Below the pieces are notes generated by a model. That model ran no database searches. It saw only the letters and a list, made by a program, of their open reading frames with translations, and was not told the DNA's origin. Positions 1 through 7,865 of a stretch of DNA of 13,673 nucleotides are shown here, in pieces. A program made the translations under genes and the position numbers. This stretch comes from Lachnospiraceae bacterium (GTDB taxonomy: Bacteria; Bacillota_A; Clostridia; Lachnospirales; Lachnospiraceae): positions 1 to 13,673 of the forward strand of contig JAFRYJ010000002.1 in assembly GCA_017437705.1 (NCBI GenBank). The letters run 5' to 3'. The first letter of the stretch is position 1. Each line of letters opens with the position of its first letter.

Positions 1-17
1 CAGATAAGGGCGTACCC

Positions 18-1211
18 CTACATCGCCGATCCGGCGATATCCAGGGTCTCTCCCTTAAGGTATTTCGTAACTCGTATATCATCAGGATCAAGACAGATCC
101 TGTTTTCTGCATTTTCCGCATCAAGCCCCATGGCAAAGCTTTCTGAGGGCTCGAACCTGCCTTTTACGGTCTTACCCAGATACCATCCGTTTTTAAGTAT
201 GCGGAGGCCTTTTTCCGGAAGCTCTGCCTCCGTGATGATGCTTATATTGTCTCCGTTCCTTCTGGGTTCCCCGGAAAAGCTGCAGCTTATCCCGTACTCT
301 CCCAGGAAGTCGTTAAGTTCTTTTATATCCGATCCTGTGGCCGTTTCACTGACCGCGGGCTTTCTTTCCGTTTCTCCGTTCTTTCTCAAAAGCGCCGCGA
401 AATGGCCCTCTCCCCGTACCTTGTGGGGCCACATCCTCTTCATCTCCACCACTTCGAATTCCGGCATGTTTTCGAGAAGCCAGTCTATTGTGCTCTCGTT
501 CTCCAGCCTTGAGAATGTGCACGTGGAATAGACCATGGTGCCGCCGGGTCTGAGCATCCGTGCGGCATTAAGGATGATCGGTCTCTGAAGACTGTTGTAA
601 TACTCCGGTCCGTACTCCTTAAAGAATTCCGTCATGGAAGGCTTTTTATGGAACATGCCTTCTCCGGAGCACGGAGCATCCACCAGTATCCTGTCGAAGT
701 ATTCTGGGAATATTTCCGCAAGCTTCTCGGGCATTTCACATGTTATTACCGAATTCCTGATGCCGAATATCTCCATATTCTTTACCAGGGCCCGTGCACG
801 TGAAGGGCTGACATCGTTTGATACCAGCACTCCCTGTCCTTTAAGATATGCTCCAAGGGCCGTGCTCTTTCCTCCCGGAGCAGCGCAGAGGTCAAGGACC
901 CTGTCTCCCGGCTCCGGTGCCAGCATGGCTGCGGGAAGCATGGCTGAGGGCTCCTGGATGTAATAGAGGCCCGCATAATAATAAGGGCTTGATGAGTATT
1001 TTGAATCGGTACCTGAAAAAAGCCCGTTCTCACACCAGGGCACCTCTTCCAGATCCCCGTCGAGAAGGCTCTTAAGTTCTTCCCTCCCGGTCTTCAGGGT
1101 GTTTGCCCTTATTCCCGAAGCCACAGGCCTTTTATAGCTTTCCAGGAAAGCGTCATATTCGTCTTTTAAAAGCTCCTTCATTTCCGAAGTGAAACTTTCG
1201 GGAAACTGCAT
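18..1211 (-). CDS. NOL1/NOP2/Sun-family rRNA cytosine-C5 methyltransferase (RsmF/RsmB-like)
   Basis: SAM-dependent RNA m5C methyltransferase, expected to modify 16S rRNA in the cytoplasm. Seen: an N-terminal RNA-binding part (residues 1-95), the SAM-binding motif LDLCAAPGGKST (106-117), and both family cysteines, C181 in DAPCSGEGMF and C231 in YSTCTF. In this family one cysteine attacks C6 of cytosine and the other helps release the product. A C-terminal region (about 295-397) ending in KYLKGETL fits the RsmF-type tail. I chose the ATG at 1211, which overlaps the rnhA stop as TGATG and follows an AGAGGA ribosome site; a GTG one codon upstream is the alternative. The overlap suggests translational coupling to rnhA. 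Oddity: the gene ends in TAG only 10 residues after KGETL. From memory, relatives continue for roughly 40 more residues, and the same frame reads GYALI just past the stop, so the C-terminus may be truncated. The exact rRNA target cannot be told from the sequence. Confidence 0.93.
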   Translation of the reverse strand: MQFPESFTSEMKELLKDEYDAFLESYKRPVASGIRANTLKTGREELKSLLDGDLEEVPWCENGLFSGTDSKYSSSPYYYAGLYYIQEPSAMLPAAMLAPEPGDRVLDLCAAPGGKSTALGAYLKGQGVLVSNDVSPSRARALVKNMEIFGIRNSVITCEMPEKLAEIFPEYFDRILVDAPCSGEGMFHKKPSMTEFFKEYGPEYYNSLQRPIILNAARMLRPGGTMVYSTCTFSRLENESTIDWLLENMPEFEVVEMKRMWPHKVRGEGHFAALLRKNGETERKPAVSETATGSDIKELNDFLGEYGISCSFSGEPRRNGDNISIITEAELPEKGLRILKNGWYLGKTVKGRFEPSESFAMGLDAENAENRICLDPDDIRVTKYLKGETLDIAGSAM

Positions 1212-1705
1212 CACAAGTCCTCTTTTTCGTTGAAACCTTCGTCCGTTTCGAGTGTATCGCCGTCCGCGGCCCCCGTTGCCAGGGCGTCGCAGCGTTCGTT
1301 GTGCTCGTCACCGTCGTGACCCTTCACCCAGACGAATCTCACATCATGGGTCTCCATTGCCGACGGCAGGCGTTTCCACAGGTCTATATTTTTTACTTCT
1401 TTTCCGCCGGCAGTTTTCCAGTTCTTCTTCTGCCAGTTTTCTATCCAGCCCTTTTCAAAGGTATCCACCAGATACCTTGAATCCGAATAAAGAGTAACGC
1501 TGCAGGGCTGGTTCAGCTCCTCAAGTCCTGCGATGGCGGCCATTATCTCCATCCTGTTGTTGGTGGTCCGCACATAGCCTTTTGAGATCTCTTTTTTATG
1601 CAGCCTTCCTGCCCTGTCCGTGTATTCGAGTATGGCGCCGTAGCCTCCCGGTCCGTTGGGATTGCCCCTGGCGGCGCCGTCGGTAAAAATTTTTACTTCC
1701 TTCAT
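1211..1705 (-). CDS. rnhA: Ribonuclease HI
   Basis: Cytoplasmic endonuclease that cuts the RNA strand of RNA-DNA hybrids such as R-loops and primers. The 164-residue protein starts with the typical KIFTDGAARGNPNGPGGYG strand. It carries the full catalytic set: D9, E53 (in NNRMEI), D75 (in YSDSRYLV), H130 (in WVKGHDG) and D140. A basic segment at about residues 86-105 (WIENWQKKNWKTAGGKEVKN) matches the handle region that binds hybrids in E. coli-type enzymes. The last 20 residues are an acidic tail beyond the usual fold. It starts at ATG 1705, nine bases after the aldolase stop, with only a weak ribosome site (GGTACGG), and its stop overlaps the methyltransferase start. It is therefore probably cotranscribed with both neighbours. 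Confidence 0.96.
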   Translation of the reverse strand: MKEVKIFTDGAARGNPNGPGGYGAILEYTDRAGRLHKKEISKGYVRTTNNRMEIMAAIAGLEELNQPCSVTLYSDSRYLVDTFEKGWIENWQKKNWKTAGGKEVKNIDLWKRLPSAMETHDVRFVWVKGHDGDEHNERCDALATGAADGDTLETDEGFNEKEDL

Positions 1706-1714
1706 GACCCGTAC

Positions 1715-2401
1715 CTACGAAGGCCTTCCGCCCTTTTTGATGCCGAGGCGGTTTTCCCTTATATCTATAAGCCTGTCCACATCATCTTCCGTAAAGCAGC
1801 TCTCCGTTTTCATAATGTACCTGGTATACATTATCTGCTTTGCGTAGAATTCCAGGGACTCCAGCCTCATATAAGCCTGCATAAGGGAGGATCCCCAGGT
1901 AAGGGCGCCGTGATTGGCCAGTAAAACGGCATTGTGGTCCTTAATGAAAGGCCCTATTGAATCCGGCACCTCCTGCGTTCCGGGCAGGGCGAAGGGCGCA
2001 CAGGGCACATAACCCAGCTGAACGATGCCCTCAGCCAGTACGCGGGAATCGAGAGGGAGTCCGGCGCAGGCGAAGGCTGTGGAAAACTCCGGATGCGCAT
2101 GAACTACACCCGTGATCTCCGGATCCTCGGCGTAGCATCTCAAATGCATTTTAAGCTCGCTGGAGGGTTTTCTGTCTCCTTCGATAACATTGCCCGAAAG
2201 GTCTGTCTTTATAAGCATCTCCGGCGTCATAAAGCCTTTGCTCACGCCGGTGGGCGTCGCCCAGATCTCCGTATCGGATACCTTGCATGACAGATTTCCG
2301 TCGTTTGATGCGACGAAGCCTCTTTCGTACATCCTTTTTCCGATACTGATGATCAGCTCCTTTGCTTCATCATCCGTGGGGTATTTCCTGATGTCTTCCA
2401 T
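1715..2401 (-). CDS. Class II aldolase/adducin-family protein (fuculose-phosphate aldolase or ribulose-phosphate epimerase type)
   Basis: Zn-dependent cytoplasmic enzyme of the AraD/FucA fold, which cleaves or epimerises sugar phosphates by retro-aldol chemistry. Seen in the 228-residue product: SNDGNLS (32-38) and TPTGVSKG (49-56) for phosphate binding, PSSELKMH with the likely catalytic E82, and zinc ligands H101 and H103 in HAHPEF plus H164 in NHGALTWG. The reading frame stays open upstream to 2584, but I chose ATG 2401 because a strong AAAGGAGATC ribosome site precedes it and homology begins there. The upstream extension is low-complexity (MQLQLQL) and runs through two hairpins. Substrate is not determined: no sugar kinase, isomerase or transporter lies nearby. 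The neighbours downstream, rnhA and an rRNA methyltransferase, give no metabolic clue. L-fuculose-1-phosphate aldolase is the commonest label, but methylthioribulose-phosphate dehydratase-like or other aldolases cannot be excluded. Confidence 0.9.
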   Translation of the reverse strand: MEDIRKYPTDDEAKELIISIGKRMYERGFVASNDGNLSCKVSDTEIWATPTGVSKGFMTPEMLIKTDLSGNVIEGDRKPSSELKMHLRCYAEDPEITGVVHAHPEFSTAFACAGLPLDSRVLAEGIVQLGYVPCAPFALPGTQEVPDSIGPFIKDHNAVLLANHGALTWGSSLMQAYMRLESLEFYAKQIMYTRYIMKTESCFTEDDVDRLIDIRENRLGIKKGGRPS

Positions 2402-2456
2402 TTGATCTCCTTTGCCCTGATCCTGCCGCAGTTCCACACAGTTAAATAAGATAACA

Positions 2457-2481
2457 GCCGGATCAGATCTCCTGATCCGGC
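2457..2481 (-). terminator. Hairpin upstream of the aldolase gene (possible terminator or attenuator)
   Basis: A perfect 10-bp stem, GCCGGATCAG / CTGATCCGGC, with a 5-nt loop. On the minus strand it is followed by TGTTATCTTATTT, which is T-rich but interrupted. It could end transcripts of the GGGtGRT gene or act as a leader attenuator for the aldolase operon. I saw no convincing promoter between this hairpin and the aldolase start. Confidence 0.55.
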
Positions 2482-2507
2482 CATTGATCTTCATATCCGG
2501 AAACGTT

Positions 2508-2524
2508 CCGGGCTCTGAGCCCGG
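2508..2524 (-). terminator. GC-rich hairpin just after the GGGtGRT gene
   Basis: A 7-bp stem CCGGGCT / AGCCCGG with a 3-nt loop, beginning 10 bases after the stop codon. There is no T-run on the minus-strand side (AACGTTTCC follows), so it is not a classical intrinsic terminator. It may protect the mRNA 3' end or work with the second hairpin about 27 nt downstream. Confidence 0.4.
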
Positions 2525-2534
2525 CTTTATTTCC

Positions 2535-3545
2535 TTAGAATCTGCCTTCTCTTGCAGCCTCTTCAACTGCAACTGCAACTGCAACGGTTGCTCCTACCAT
2601 GGGGTTATTGCCCATTCCGATAAGGCCCATCATCTCAACATGGGCGGGAACGGATGATGATCCTGCGAACTGTGCATCAGAATGCATACGTCCCATCGTA
2701 TCGGTCATACCGTAGGAAGCGGGGCCTGCAGCCATGTTGTCGGGATGAAGCGTACGTCCCGTGCCGCCGCCTGATGCAACCGAGAAATACTTCTTGCCTG
2801 CTTCGATCCTTTCCTTCTTGTAGGTGCCTGCAACGGGATGCTGGAATCTTGTAGGATTGGTCGAGTTGCCGGTGATGGAAACATCAACATTTTCCTTCCA
2901 CATGATGGCAACGCCTTCCTGAACGTCATTGGCGCCGTAGCAGTTTACAAGAGCTCTGGGGCCGTCTGAATATGCCTTCTCAAGGAGGACCTTGAGCTCG
3001 CCTGTATGATAGTCATACTCCGTATCAACGAATGTGAAGCCGTTGATCCTGGCGATGATCTTGGCAGCGTCCTTGCCGAGGCCGTTAAGGATGACTCTTA
3101 AGGGTTTCTGCCTTACACGGTTAGCCTTTGTGGCGATACCGATAGCGCCTTCTGCAGCTGCGAATGACTCGTGACCTGCGAGAAATGCGAAGCACTCGGT
3201 ATCCTCTTCAAGGAGCATCTTGCCGAGATTGCCGTGGCCGAGACCAACTTTTCTTCTGTCGGCAACCGAACCGGGGATGCAGAATGCCTGGAGGCCTTCT
3301 CCGATGGCTGCTGCGGCGTCTGATGCCTTCCTGCAGCCCTTCTTGATGGCGATGGCTGCACCGACGGTGTAAGCCCATTTTGCGTTCTCGAAGCAGATGG
3401 GCTGGATGCCCTCAACCGTATGATAAACGTCCATGCCGGCAGCTTCTGTTATGGCCTTTGTCTCCTCGATGGAGCTGATGCCGTACTCAGCCAGTTTCTC
3501 AAGTATCTGTTTTTCTCTTCTTTCATAACTTTCAAATAATGCCAT
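2535..3545 (-). CDS. GGGtGRT-family glycine-rich protein of unknown function
   Basis: The 336-residue protein carries the signature GGGTGRT at 259-265. I recognise it as the family named after that motif, which has no established activity. It is soluble, with no signal peptide or membrane segment. Visible features are an N-terminal helical stretch (1-45), glycine-rich turns (GLGHGNLGKM 101-110, GLIGMGNNPMVG 307-318) and five cysteines (51, 71, 89, 118, 202) that are not arranged as a recognisable Fe-S motif. The C-terminus has a VAVAVAV run encoded by a 6-bp tandem repeat. It starts at ATG 3545 with a good GGGAGGGTGAG ribosome site, 14 nt after the NifU-like frame, so the two are surely one operon. 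This pairing is recurrent in Clostridia (from memory) and suggests a joint role tied to Fe-S or sulfur handling; that is inference only. Confidence 0.85.
   Translation of the reverse strand: MALFESYERREKQILEKLAEYGISSIEETKAITEAAGMDVYHTVEGIQPICFENAKWAYTVGAAIAIKKGCRKASDAAAAIGEGLQAFCIPGSVADRRKVGLGHGNLGKMLLEEDTECFAFLAGHESFAAAEGAIGIATKANRVRQKPLRVILNGLGKDAAKIIARINGFTFVDTEYDYHTGELKVLLEKAYSDGPRALVNCYGANDVQEGVAIMWKENVDVSITGNSTNPTRFQHPVAGTYKKERIEAGKKYFSVASGGGTGRTLHPDNMAAGPASYGMTDTMGRMHSDAQFAGSSSVPAHVEMMGLIGMGNNPMVGATVAVAVAVEEAAREGRF
2564..2585 (-). repeat. Hexanucleotide tandem repeat inside the GGGtGRT gene
   Basis: Three perfect copies of CAACTG (plus strand), followed by the first four bases of a fourth. 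On the coding strand they encode the alternating Val-Ala run near the C-terminus. The repeat is in frame, so copy-number change would add or remove Val-Ala pairs without a frameshift. Confidence 0.8.
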
Positions 3546-3559
3546 GTTCTCACCCTCCC

Positions 3560-4252
3560 TTATTCGCGTCTGGGATCGATGATCTTAACAGCATCAGCAA
3601 CCCTGCCGTATTTGCCGGAGGCTTTTTCGAGAGCTGTATTTGCATCGTCGCCTGCTTTGATGAAATCCATCATCCTGCCGAAGTTAACGAAGGTATAACC
3701 GATGATCTCGCCGTCTTCGTCAAGGGCAAGGCTGGTGATATAGCCTTCTGTCATCTCAAGATATCTGGGACCCTTCTCCAGTGTTGCATACTGGGTGCCG
3801 ATCATGCTCCTGAGACCCTTGCCGAGGTCTTCAAGTCCCGCACCGATCGCAAGACCGCCCTCTGAGAATGCGCTCTGGCTCCTGCCTTAAACTATCTGGA
3901 GGAAAAGCTCTCTCATGGCTGTATTGATGGCATCGCATAAAAGGTCTGTGTTAAGTGCTTCAAGGATGGTAAGTCCGGGCAGTATCTCTGCAGCCATAGC
4001 TGCCGAATGGGTCATTCCCGAACATCCGATGGTCTCTATAAGAGCTTCCTGGATGATGCCTTCCTTTACGTTAAGTGTGATTTTACATGCTCCCTGCTGA
4101 GGCGCACACCAGCCGATGCCGTGTGTGAAGCCGTTAACATCGCTGACTTCCCGGACCTTTGTCCAACTGCCTTCCTGAGGTATGGGAGCAGCTCCGTGAT
4201 GGACGCCCTGGGCTACAGGGCACATCAGGTTTACTTCCTTTGAATAGATCAT
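3560..4252 (-). pseudogene. NifU-like Fe-S cluster assembly scaffold, interrupted by an in-frame TAA at codon 122
   Basis: Read through one stop, this frame encodes a 230-residue protein of the NifU/IscU-related scaffold type that accompanies GGGtGRT proteins. The first part (residues 1-121) has MCPV (C11), GWCAPQQGAC (C49, C56), ETIGCSGMTHSAA (C77) and C106, candidate Fe-S cysteines. At 3889-3887 the codon is TAA; the same frame then continues GRSQSAFSEGGLAIGAGL through to IDPRRE and a normal TAA at 3560. From memory, relatives have Tyr here (IVYGR-QSAF), so one base change from TAT or TAC explains the stop. The start is ATG 4252 with AAAGGAG seven bases upstream. All five cysteines lie before the stop, so a truncated 121-residue product could keep some activity. 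An internal ATG at 3805 has no well-spaced ribosome site. A real nonsense mutation, readthrough or a sequence error are all possible. Confidence 0.85.
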
Positions 4253-4281
4253 ACCTGTACTCCTTTTTACTATTATTGTTT

Positions 4282-4310
4282 ATATATTAGCATACTGCAG
4301 ACTCTGTGAA
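4282..4310 (-). promoter_or_regulatory. Possible promoter for the NifU-like/GGGtGRT operon
   Basis: Minus strand: TTCACA at 4310-4305 as a -35, and an AT-rich TGCTAATATAT segment as the -10 region. The -10 is either TAATAT with a TG extension and a 15-nt spacer, or ATATAT with a 17-nt spacer. It is placed 30-50 nt before the start codon. The match is modest and the exact -10 is uncertain. Confidence 0.35.
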
Positions 4311-4408
4311 TATTATTCTTTTTGCAATGATGCCGCCCGTCTCCGGGACAGCCTCTTAAAAAGAACCGCATTATCCCCATTATCTGCTCTTATACCCGAC
4401 ATTGATAT

Positions 4409-4443
4409 GCAGCCGTTTATCTGACCGGAAGGCTGCTTTTATT
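4409..4443 (+). terminator. Plus-strand-oriented hairpin with T-run next to the cls stop codon
   Basis: A 6-bp stem GCAGCC / GGCTGC (4409-4414, 4431-4436) with a 16-nt loop, followed on the plus strand by TTTTATT. On the minus strand the run after the hairpin is not T-rich, so it fits poorly as the cls terminator. The rest of the 190-bp gap (4253-4443) holds the weak minus-strand promoter and nothing else convincing. Confidence 0.35.
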
Positions 4444-5976
4444 CTACATCATAGGCGCCAGCACCTTGAATACCGAACTTATAAGGCCCCATACAAGGCC
4501 GTCACGGAAGTTTTCCGGCACCTCGTCGCAGACCGCGATGGTCTCCAGAGCATCCTTCTTTACGTCTGCCACGGAAAGTGTATTATAAAGCACAACGCCG
4601 TTCTCAAAATGCAGATAAAGACTCCTGAAATCCATGTTTATGGAACCGACGGTGGCCACCTTGTCGTCCGACACGAAGACCTTCGAATGGATGAAGCCCG
4701 GCCCGTACAGATATATCTTTACGCCGGCTTCCAGCAGGTCGTGGAAATAGGATTTCGTGACGCCGTAAACGATCTTTTTATCCGGCTTCCCCGGGAGAAT
4801 GATCCTTACGTCCACGCCCCTCTTCGCCGCAGATCTTAAAGACTCGATGCAGTTATAGTCTATTATAAGATACGGCGTGAAAATATACACGTACTTTACG
4901 GCATTCTGAATGATGTTCAGATAGATGTTCTCGCCTACGGGCTCATCATCTATGGGCGAATCCTGATAGGGCTGAACGAACCCCGGCCCTCCGAAGGCAA
5001 GGCTTTTATGCACCTCCGGCCTGTACTGGTTAAGGTCCGTGAGCCTGTTTTCAGACCAGGAATTCCACATGGAGATAAAAGTAAGAGTCATGGGCCAGAC
5101 GGCGCTGCCCCTTACCCTTATACACCCGTCCTTCCAGTATCCGAACTTTTCTATCCTGTTGATGTATTCGTCGGCCAGGTTCAGGCCGCCTGTGAAGGCC
5201 GTGTGGCCGTCCACTATAAAGAATTTCCTGTGGTCCCTGTTGTTCTGGATAACGGAAAATACGGGATAGAATTTGTTAAAAACTATAGTCTTTATGCCGA
5301 TCTCGTTCAGCTTTTTATAATACTTTCTCGGCAGGTATTTCAGGCAGCCGAAATCATCATAAATAACACGTACATCGACGCCTTCCTTTATCTTCTCCTT
5401 GAGGATCGTAAGGATGGTGGCCCACATCGAGCCCTCGGCTATGATGAAATACTCTATGAATATATAGTGCTTCGCTCCCTTAAGCTCCGCCAGCATATCC
5501 TCGTAGCAGGCCTCGCCGGAGGGATAATACTTCGTGTCCGCACCCGCAAAAACGGGATCCCTGGCCGTATTAAGAATATATTTGCTGAGTGACGCCAGAT
5601 GGACGTCCTTCTTTTCCATCTGATACAGGACCTCGCCGTCCTGGATCTTGAAGCTGTCCGTCGCTTCAATCTCCGGCAGCATCCTGTTCTTCATGCGCCT
5701 CATGGGGCGCTTGTTTGCCAGCAGGATATAGAAAGTGATGCCGAGGAACGGGAGGATGAGGACGAGGAGCAGCCACGCCGTTTTATACGACGGGTTATCG
5801 TACTTATTTACGATGAAAAGCGCCACGATAATAGCGATCACCGTCGAGATGATGTTTATCAGCTCGTATGAACCCTGCAGCAGCGTAAAGGTGATCATGA
5901 GCCAGCCCAGCTGGAGCATGATCACGAGCAGTACAAGGAACATTCGTGAAGTTAAAGCGGCAAAAAGCTTTTTCAT
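4444..5976 (-). CDS. cls: Cardiolipin synthase, phospholipase-D type
   Basis: Membrane enzyme that makes cardiolipin from phosphatidylglycerol by phosphatidyl transfer. The 510-residue protein begins with hydrophobic segments at about 12-33, 40-57 and 67-87 that fit the PLDc_N membrane domain. Two complete HKD motifs follow: H249/K251/D256 (DHRKFFIVDG, then TGGLN) and H430/K432/D437 (IHSKVFVSDD, then GSINMD). These are the covalent phosphatidyl-enzyme and acid/base residues of the PLD superfamily. Length is typical for ClsA-type enzymes. It starts at ATG 5976, preceded by GGGAGT with a short 4-nt spacer. Only 49 nt separate it from guaB, mostly a hairpin, and I see no promoter there, so it may depend on readthrough from guaB or on a promoter inside guaB. 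The pairing with guaB has no evident metabolic logic. Confidence 0.95.
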   Translation of the reverse strand: MKKLFAALTSRMFLVLLVIMLQLGWLMITFTLLQGSYELINIISTVIAIIVALFIVNKYDNPSYKTAWLLLVLILPFLGITFYILLANKRPMRRMKNRMLPEIEATDSFKIQDGEVLYQMEKKDVHLASLSKYILNTARDPVFAGADTKYYPSGEACYEDMLAELKGAKHYIFIEYFIIAEGSMWATILTILKEKIKEGVDVRVIYDDFGCLKYLPRKYYKKLNEIGIKTIVFNKFYPVFSVIQNNRDHRKFFIVDGHTAFTGGLNLADEYINRIEKFGYWKDGCIRVRGSAVWPMTLTFISMWNSWSENRLTDLNQYRPEVHKSLAFGGPGFVQPYQDSPIDDEPVGENIYLNIIQNAVKYVYIFTPYLIIDYNCIESLRSAAKRGVDVRIILPGKPDKKIVYGVTKSYFHDLLEAGVKIYLYGPGFIHSKVFVSDDKVATVGSINMDFRSLYLHFENGVVLYNTLSVADVKKDALETIAVCDEVPENFRDGLVWGLISSVFKVLAPMM

Positions 5977-5991
5977 CCGTACTCCCGATTA

Positions 5992-6019
5992 AAGGCGTAT
6001 ATCCGGGGATATACGCCTT
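5992..6019 (-). terminator. Hairpin between guaB and cls
   Basis: A near-perfect inverted repeat, AAGGCGTATATCC / GGATATACGCCTT, with at least 11 bp of stem. On the minus strand it is followed by only TTTAATC, a short T-run, so it is probably a leaky terminator for guaB. It ends five bases before the cls ribosome site. Confidence 0.6.
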
Positions 6020-6025
6020 GGATCA

Positions 6026-7538
<1,513 letters not shown>

Positions 7539-7581
7539 TTGAGACTCTTTACTGTTAAATATCAAAACCCGGCAGGGAAGG

Positions 7582-7616
7582 TTTTTCTTTGTTAGGGGAA
7601 CCTGAACAAAGAAAAA
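7582..7616. repeat. AT-rich inverted repeat between the tRNA terminator and the guaB promoter
   Basis: TTTTTCTTTGTT (7582-7593) and its exact complement AACAAAGAAAAA (7605-7616), with an extra AGG/CCT pairing inside and one bulged G. One arm coincides with the T-run of the tRNA-Thr terminator. Confidence 0.7.
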
Positions 7617-7636
7617 AAGCACCTTTTAAGGTGCTT
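7607..7636 (-). terminator. Intrinsic terminator of tRNA-Thr
   Basis: On the minus strand AAGCACCTT, a short loop and AAGGTGCTT (7636-7617) form a 9-bp inverted repeat. This leads directly into seven T's, then C and TTT. It begins five bases after the tRNA 3' end and is a classical rho-independent terminator. Confidence 0.93.
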
Positions 7637-7640
7637 CCAG

Positions 7641-7713
7641 AGCTGATGACGAGAATCGAACTCGTGACCTCCTCACTACCAATGAGGTGCGCTACCGACT
7701 GTGCCACATCAGC
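7641..7713 (-). tRNA. tRNA-Thr (anticodon GGU)
   Basis: A 73-nt cloverleaf on the minus strand. The acceptor stem is GCTGATG / CATCAGC with discriminator T, the anticodon stem CCTCA / TGAGG has loop TTGGTAG (anticodon GGT, reading ACC and ACU), and the T-arm is ACGAG-TTCGATT-CTCGT. CCA is not encoded; CTGG follows. The D-stem GCAC / GCGC contains an A12-C23 mismatch, which is mildly unusual. It has its own promoter and terminator and is a single-gene unit. Confidence 0.96.
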
Positions 7714-7724
7714 TGACTTAAAGT

Positions 7725-7753
7725 AATATACCAGTAAAAAAAAGTATTGTCAA
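7725..7753 (-). promoter_or_regulatory. tRNA-Thr promoter
   Basis: TTGACA at 7753-7748 and TATATT at 7730-7725 with a 17-nt spacer on the minus strand. The predicted start near 7718 leaves about a 5-nt leader before the mature tRNA, typical for tRNA genes. Confidence 0.9.
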
Positions 7754-7830
7754 TGATAAGATAACAATTCATGGTGCGCCGGCAAAACTTGCGCTCAGTA
7801 AGGTTGCCACGGCAATTATCGATGCTGAAA

Positions 7831-7859
7831 TAAAAAAGGACCGGATATAACTCCGGTCC
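7831..7859 (-). terminator. Intrinsic terminator of the SleB-type hydrolase gene
   Basis: An 8-bp stem GGACCGGA / TCCGGTCC with a 6-nt loop, followed on the minus strand by TTTTTTATTT. It begins seven bases after the TGA stop codon. Confidence 0.92.
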
Positions 7860-7865
7860 GTCTTA

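Noticed and set aside
1..17. Start of another gene left of the methyltransferase
   Set aside because: Seventeen bases are too few to support any call; they may instead be the continuation of the methyltransferase frame.
2402..2584. Upstream extension of the aldolase reading frame to 2584
   Set aside because: It is low-complexity, overlaps the end of the GGGtGRT gene, passes through two hairpins and lies before a strong ribosome site at the ATG at 2401.
18..3889. A recoded genetic code in which TAA and TAG are read as amino acids
   Set aside because: Other intact genes here end properly with TAA, TAG or TGA at family-typical lengths, so general reassignment does not fit. Local readthrough or mutation remains possible.
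5008..5592. Plus-strand open frame of 194 codons opposite cls
   Set aside because: It lies fully within the cardiolipin synthase gene, with no recognisable domain and no start signal.
7641..7713. tRNA-Thr as an integration site of a mobile element
   Set aside because: No integrase, no repeated copy of the tRNA 3' end and ordinary housekeeping genes on both sides.
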